DNA of 8,724 nt. It comes from Comamonadaceae bacterium (GTDB taxonomy: Bacteria > Pseudomonadota > Gammaproteobacteria > Burkholderiales > Burkholderiaceae_C). Under the pieces are notes generated by a model. It worked only from the letters and a program-made list of their open reading frames with translations. It was not told the origin of the DNA and did not search any database. Below are positions 5,580-8,724 of the stretch, in pieces (position 1 is the first letter of the stretch; each line of letters begins with the position of its first letter). The stretch is taken from NCBI GenBank assembly GCA_027490555.1, contig JAIXXW010000215.1:1-8724 (forward strand). The letters are read 5' to 3'. The position numbers and the translations under genes were made by a program.

Positions 5580-5633
5580 ATCGCGCACAGGGGTGCGCTC
5601 CCACAAGAGGTGCGCTCCTACAGGGGGGTGCTC
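5580..5633 (-). repeat. Outer REP plus half-REP, RAYT-upstream side
   Basis: A full REP occupies 5580-5605 on the minus strand: stem GCGCAC/GTGCGC, AGGG loop, end TCCCACA, identical to the inverted REPs of units 1, 3 and 4. A half-REP AGAGGTGCGCTCCTACA follows at 5606-5622, then a degenerate remnant to about 5633. No forward-type REP (stem GCCCAC) and no tail is present. The repeat ends about 23 bp before the start of the next plus-strand gene, so it must affect or replace part of that gene's 5' region. Confidence 0.9.
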
Positions 5634-5656
5634 TTGGCTCTGTAACATCTGGCCCC

Positions 5657-6454
5657 ATGACCCGAAAAAAAGCCGCCATCGCCCGTGTCGAATTGCCCGA
5701 AGTCAATTTTTCCGAAGACGGCAAGATCCGTTACCTGCACCTGGGAACCGAATGGATCCAGGGGTCGATGTTCTTGGACCGGCCCTTTGACATCGAGCTG
5801 GACTATGTGCAGCGCATGTTCGGCTGGCTGCTCTTGTTCCCGCACGAGGAGGTGAAGGGGGCGCACGCCATGCAGCTGGGGCTGGGCGCGGGCACCATCA
5901 CCAAGTTTTGCTACAAAAAGCTCCAGATGTGCTGCACCGCCATCGAGTTGAACCCCGGCGTGCTGCACGCTTGCCGGGGGTGGTTTCGCCTGCCGCCGGA
6001 TGACGAACGCCTGCGCGTGGTGCTGGCCGACGCGTCGCTTGAAATACAAAAGCCCGAATGGCGCGGCACCGTGGACGCCTTGCAGGTGGATTTGTACGAC
6101 GAAGAGGCCGCAGCCCCGGTGCTCGACACGCCCGACTTCTACCGCCAATGCCGCGCGTTGTTGACGCCGCAAGGCTGCATGGCGGTGAATTTGTTCGGCC
6201 GATCGTCCAGTTACGCCGCGAGCGTGGAAAAAATCAGCGCGGCCTTCGGTGAGGACGCCGTCTGGGCTTTCAGGCCCACGCGCGAGGGCAATGCCATCGT
6301 GTTGGCGCAGCGCACGGCCAGTCGTCCATCGCGCGATGCGCTGGTCCAGGCCGCCCTGGCCATCGAGCACCGTTGGGGCCTGCCCGCCACGAAATGGCTG
6401 CAGCTGTGCAAACCCTTGACCCCGGGCATGCACCTGAATCCCAGCGCACCATGA
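5657..6454 (+). CDS. Spermidine synthase-like methyltransferase-fold protein
   Basis: This 265-residue protein has the Rossmann fold shared by spermidine synthases and SAM-dependent methyltransferases. Visible are the nucleotide-binding loop QLGLGAGTITKF at 73-84, the acidic strand end TAIELNPGV at 94-102 (Glu97), LADASLEI at 123-130 (Asp125), and VDLYDEE at 144-150, where true SpeE has its catalytic Asp segment. An N-terminal strand region (IRYLHLGTEWIQGSMFLD) resembles the SpeE beta-domain. No speD or other polyamine gene lies nearby, so aminopropyl transfer to putrescine is unproven; 'spermidine synthase-like protein' is the safe name. The ATG at 5657 is chosen because upstream in-frame codons fall within the REP. 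There is no good ribosome binding site; TAACAT at 5643-5648 might be a -10 box, implying a nearly leaderless message. Confidence 0.8.
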   Translation: MTRKKAAIARVELPEVNFSEDGKIRYLHLGTEWIQGSMFLDRPFDIELDYVQRMFGWLLLFPHEEVKGAHAMQLGLGAGTITKFCYKKLQMCCTAIELNPGVLHACRGWFRLPPDDERLRVVLADASLEIQKPEWRGTVDALQVDLYDEEAAAPVLDTPDFYRQCRALLTPQGCMAVNLFGRSSSYAASVEKISAAFGEDAVWAFRPTREGNAIVLAQRTASRPSRDALVQAALAIEHRWGLPATKWLQLCKPLTPGMHLNPSAP

Positions 6455-6572
6455 AGGTGCAACTCAGGGTAAACCAGAAGCCCGTCACCCTGGGGACATA
6501 GGTGTAACCCACATCAGTAAATCCCTTGGCTTCACGCAGAATCCCCTCAACTCAAATCAGAGGAGCGCTATT
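6455..6572. other. Intergenic region upstream of tctBA
   Basis: These 118 bp separate the methyltransferase-like gene from tctB. An imperfect inverted repeat, CTCAGGGT (6463-6470) and ACCCTGGG (6487-6494) with a 16-nt loop, might slow transcription at the end of the upstream gene, but no T-run follows, so it is not a convincing intrinsic terminator. I found no clear sigma-70 or sigma-54 promoter. The tctB ribosome binding site AGAGGAG lies at 6559-6565. Confidence 0.35.
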
Positions 6573-7061
6573 GTGATCATCAAGAGTCAAAAAGACTTTT
6601 TCTCCGGCTTGCTGTACGCCGTGGTGGGCAGTGCCTTTGCCATCGGTGCCAGCACCTACAAGATTGGCACCAGCGCCCGCATGGGCCCGGGCTTCTTCCC
6701 CATGTTGTTGGGCGTGATCTTGGCCCTCATCGGTTTGTACATCATGTTCAAGGCCATGGTCGTCAAAACCCCTGACGGCGACAAGATCGGCAAATGGGCC
6801 TGGAAGCCACTGTGCTTCATCATTGCAGGCAACCTGTTGTTTGGCATCTTGCTCGGCGGTCTGCCCAGCCTGGGCTTGCCGGCCATGGGCCTGATCGTGG
6901 CCATTTACGGCACCACCTTGGTGGTGAGCCTGGCGGGCAGCACCTACAACATCAAGGAAGTGCTGATCCTGGCCACCATCCTGTCGATTGCCTCTTACTG
7001 CGCGTTCGTGTGGCTCCTGAATCTGCAGTTCCCGGTCTGGCCCACATTCATCACAGGTTGA
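6573..7061 (+). CDS. tctB: Tripartite tricarboxylate transporter small membrane subunit, TctB family
   Basis: TctB is the small membrane subunit of the TTT transporters, which import citrate and related carboxylates using an ion gradient together with TctA and a periplasmic TctC-type binding protein. The 162-residue product begins with DFFSGLLYAVVG, has the family signature ARMGPGFFP at 35-43, and shows hydrophobic segments at about 10-28, 42-61, 77-95, 100-120 and 128-150. The start is GTG at 6573, supported by AGAGGAG 7 nt upstream. The tctA gene follows after 12 nt, so the two form an operon. The transported compound cannot be predicted from this sequence. Confidence 0.9.
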   Translation: MIIKSQKDFFSGLLYAVVGSAFAIGASTYKIGTSARMGPGFFPMLLGVILALIGLYIMFKAMVVKTPDGDKIGKWAWKPLCFIIAGNLLFGILLGGLPSLGLPAMGLIVAIYGTTLVVSLAGSTYNIKEVLILATILSIASYCAFVWLLNLQFPVWPTFITG

Positions 7062-7073
7062 GGAGAATTATTC

Positions 7074-8585
7074 ATGGATCTGTTTGACAACCTCGCCCTG
7101 GGTTTTGGGGTCGCTTTCACCTTTCAAAACCTGATTTACGCCTTCATCGGTTGCTTGCTGGGCACCCTGATCGGCGTGTTGCCTGGCGTGGGCCCTGTGG
7201 CCACCATCGCCATGCTCTTGCCCGCCACCTACGCGCTGCCCCCTGTGGCGGCGCTGATCATGCTGGCCGGCATTTACTACGGTGCGCAATATGGCGGCTC
7301 GACCACGGCCATTTTGGTGAACCTCCCGGGTGAAGCTTCGTCGGTGGTGACCATGATCGACGGTTACCAGATGGCCCGCAAAGGCCGCGCCGGCCCGGCG
7401 CTGGCGGCTGCCGGCATGGGTTCTTTCTTTGCCGGTTGCGTGGGCACCCTGATCCTGGCCGCCTTTGCAGCGCCCTTGACCGAGGTGGCCTTCAAGTTCG
7501 GTCCAGCCGAGTACTTCTCCCTGATGGTGCTGGGTCTGATCGGTGCCGTGGTGCTGGCTTCCGGCTCGCTGATCAAGGCGGTCGGCATGATCGTTCTGGG
7601 TTTGCTGATGGGCCTGATCGGCACCGATGTGAACTCGGGTGTGGCCCGCTACAGCTTTGACATCCCCGAGTTGACCGACGGCATCGGCTTCATCGTCATC
7701 GCCATGGGTGTGTTCGGTTATGGCGAGATCATCTCCAACCTGTCCAAGCCCGACGAAGAGCGCGAAGTGTTCACGGCCAAGGTCTCTGGTCTGATGCCCA
7801 CGGCAGAAGACTTCAAGAACATGGTGCCTGCGGTCCTGCGCGGCACTTCCTTGGGTTCGGCCCTGGGCATTTTGCCTGGCGGTGGTGCGCTGCTGGCGGC
7901 TTTTGCGGCCTACACGATCGAGAAAAAAACCCAGGTCAAGCCGGGCGAGCTGCCCTTCGGTCAGGGCAATATCCGTGGTGTGGCTGCGCCTGAATCGGCC
8001 AACAACGCGGCTTCGCAAACCTCCTTCATCCCCTTGCTGACCCTGGGCATCCCGCCCAACGCGGTGATGGCCTTGATGGTGGGTGCCATGACCATCCACA
8101 ACATCCAGCCTGGCCCCCAGGTCATGACCAGCAACCCTGAGCTGTTCTGGGGCCTGATCGCCTCGATGTGGATCGGCAACGCCATGCTGATCATCCTGAA
8201 CCTGCCGCTGATCGGCATCTGGATCAAATTGCTGTCGGTGCCTTACCGCTGGTTGTTCCCGGCCATCGTGTTGTTCTGCGCCATCGGCGTGTACTCGACC
8301 AACAACAACACCTGGGACATCTGGATGGTGGCTATCTTCGGTGTGATTGGTTACACCTTCATCAAACTGGGCATGGAGCCGGCCCCCTTGTTGCTGGGCT
8401 TCATCCTTGGCCCGATGATGGAAGAGAACCTGCGCCGCGCCATGCTGCTGTCGCGTGGTGACTGGAGCGTGTTCGTCACGCGGCCCCTGTCGGCCACCCT
8501 GTTGGCCATGGCGCTGCTCTTGCTGATCATCGTGACCTTGCCGTCCATCAAGTCCAAACGCGAAGAAGCCTTCGTCGAAGACTGA
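7074..8585 (+). CDS. tctA: Tripartite tricarboxylate transporter large membrane subunit TctA
   Basis: TctA is the large multi-spanning inner-membrane subunit that forms the transport path of TTT systems. The 503 residues match the usual length of about 500. Recognisable signatures are GTLIGVLPGVGPVATIAMLLP-type sequence from residue 30, GIYYGAQYGGSTTAILVNLP at 66-85, and in the second half ALGILPGGGALLAAF at 263-277, GVAAPESANNAA at 302-313 and LTLGIPPNA at 322-330; the two GxLPGxG segments reflect the internal duplication of the family. The ribosome binding site AGGAGAA overlaps the tctB stop codon, indicating coupled translation. An intrinsic terminator follows the stop. No tctC gene lies in the window, so the binding protein must be encoded elsewhere. 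Confidence 0.96.
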   Translation: MDLFDNLALGFGVAFTFQNLIYAFIGCLLGTLIGVLPGVGPVATIAMLLPATYALPPVAALIMLAGIYYGAQYGGSTTAILVNLPGEASSVVTMIDGYQMARKGRAGPALAAAGMGSFFAGCVGTLILAAFAAPLTEVAFKFGPAEYFSLMVLGLIGAVVLASGSLIKAVGMIVLGLLMGLIGTDVNSGVARYSFDIPELTDGIGFIVIAMGVFGYGEIISNLSKPDEEREVFTAKVSGLMPTAEDFKNMVPAVLRGTSLGSALGILPGGGALLAAFAAYTIEKKTQVKPGELPFGQGNIRGVAAPESANNAASQTSFIPLLTLGIPPNAVMALMVGAMTIHNIQPGPQVMTSNPELFWGLIASMWIGNAMLIILNLPLIGIWIKLLSVPYRWLFPAIVLFCAIGVYSTNNNTWDIWMVAIFGVIGYTFIKLGMEPAPLLLGFILGPMMEENLRRAMLLSRGDWSVFVTRPLSATLLAMALLLLIIVTLPSIKSKREEAFVED

Positions 8586-8608
8586 GCCGGCGCTGCAGGC
8601 ATCAACCC

Positions 8609-8640
8609 CAACGGCCTCTTCGGAGGCCGTTGTCTTTTCT
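8609..8640 (+). terminator. Intrinsic terminator of tctBA
   Basis: CAACGGCCTC at 8609-8618 pairs perfectly with GAGGCCGTTG at 8623-8632, giving a 10-bp stem closed by a stable TTCG (UUCG) tetraloop, followed by TCTTTTCT. It begins 23 bp after the tctA stop codon. The T-run is interrupted by C, but stem and position make this a strong rho-independent terminator. Confidence 0.88.
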
Positions 8641-8724
8641 GGCGGGCTGAACGCAGGTGGGCACCGTGGTTTTGTCACTTCGGTGCAGCGCAGGCAGACC
8701 AGCTCTGGGACAATCGCTGGCTCA
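8641..8724. other. Non-coding right edge beyond the tct terminator
   Basis: No gene is visible in these 84 bp. GCACCG (8661-8666) and CGGTGC (8681-8686) form a perfect 6-bp inverted repeat with a 14-bp centre, possibly an operator or chance. GACAAT at 8708-8713 could be a -10 box for a gene beginning just beyond the window. Neither is supported by more than position. Confidence 0.25.

Larger units (their letters stand above)
4375..5622. mobile_element. REP/RAYT composite: REP array, RAYT gene and outer REP
   Basis: The block consists of a 667-bp REP array (4375-5041), a RAYT-type Y1 transposase gene on the minus strand (5057-5503), and one more REP plus half-REP (5580-5622). All REPs share the architecture TGTRGGAGC, GC-rich palindrome, GCGAT, the layout of Pseudomonas REPs. 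Read along the RAYT strand, REPs of the same type (stem GCGCAC/GTGCGC) in the same direct orientation occur both before and after the gene, as expected if the transposase recognises them. Known RAYTs cut REP single strands after folding; whether this one is active is inference. No target-site duplication or IS terminal inverted repeats were seen at the outer borders. Confidence 0.8.

Noticed and set aside
5057..5581. Longer RAYT start at 5581 (26 extra residues)
   Set aside because: The extra N-terminus would begin inside the outer REP, is not typical of the family, and the start at 5503 has a well-spaced G-rich ribosome binding site.
5561..5656. Extended N-terminus of the spermidine synthase-like protein starting at 5561
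   Set aside because: The added residues are translated REP sequence; MTRKKAAIARVELPEV from 5657 looks like the natural start.
6463..6494. Intrinsic terminator after the methyltransferase-like gene
   Set aside because: The inverted repeat is short with a wobble pair and a 16-nt loop, and no T-run follows.
7068..8678. Long open frame antisense to tctA (536 codons)
   Set aside because: The sense frame has clear TctA motifs and a ribosome binding site; the antisense product is a low-complexity His/Gln/Arg/Gly-rich sequence typical of the opposite strand of GC-rich genes.

Overview
The window looks like a high-GC betaproteobacterial chromosome, most likely Burkholderiales and plausibly Comamonadaceae. 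The evidence is the order recJ / RpfE-type protein / lolC / lolD / TatD-family hydrolase, the tctBA transporter pair, and the GC-rich coding style. This placement is inferred from gene content and was not checked by search.

Layout, left to right. (1) On the minus strand, the first 182 codons of recJ (cut by the left edge), preceded by an RpfE-type protein gene 7 bp upstream of it. (2) Diverging from that pair across 49 bp, a tight plus-strand operon: a LolC/LolE-family permease, LolD (8-nt overlap) and a TatD-family metal hydrolase (14-nt gap). (3) Immediately after the hydrolase, and in fact supplying its stop codon, a 667-bp array of REP-like palindromes at 4375-5041. (4) A small minus-strand gene for a REP-associated tyrosine transposase (RAYT, HUH/Y1 superfamily) at 5057-5503, with a further REP plus half-REP on its other side at 5580-5622. 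(5) A spermidine-synthase-like methyltransferase-fold protein. (6) A tctB-tctA operon (small and large membrane subunits of a tripartite tricarboxylate-type transporter), ending in a strong intrinsic terminator with a UUCG loop.

The unusual part is 4375-5633. The array has a regular grammar: five macro-units, each made of a forward 26-bp REP, a 23-bp spacer, an inverted 26-bp REP, n copies of a 17-18-bp half-REP and (except the last) a 13-bp tail. The half-REP number is 5, 1, 3, 1 and 4, which accounts for the unit lengths of 173, 105, 140, 105 and 144 bp. Tails and spacers come in two linked versions arranged A-B-B-A, and one 106-bp stretch is duplicated perfectly, so the array was amplified recently. 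With the adjacent RAYT this resembles the REP/BIME-RAYT systems of Pseudomonas and enterobacteria. The serial amplification of only one arm of the palindrome is the feature I would follow up.

Functionally, LolC and LolD would form the inner-membrane ABC complex that releases lipoproteins to LolA. RecJ serves DNA repair and recombination. TctAB imports small carboxylates with a periplasmic TctC-type binding protein that is not encoded here.
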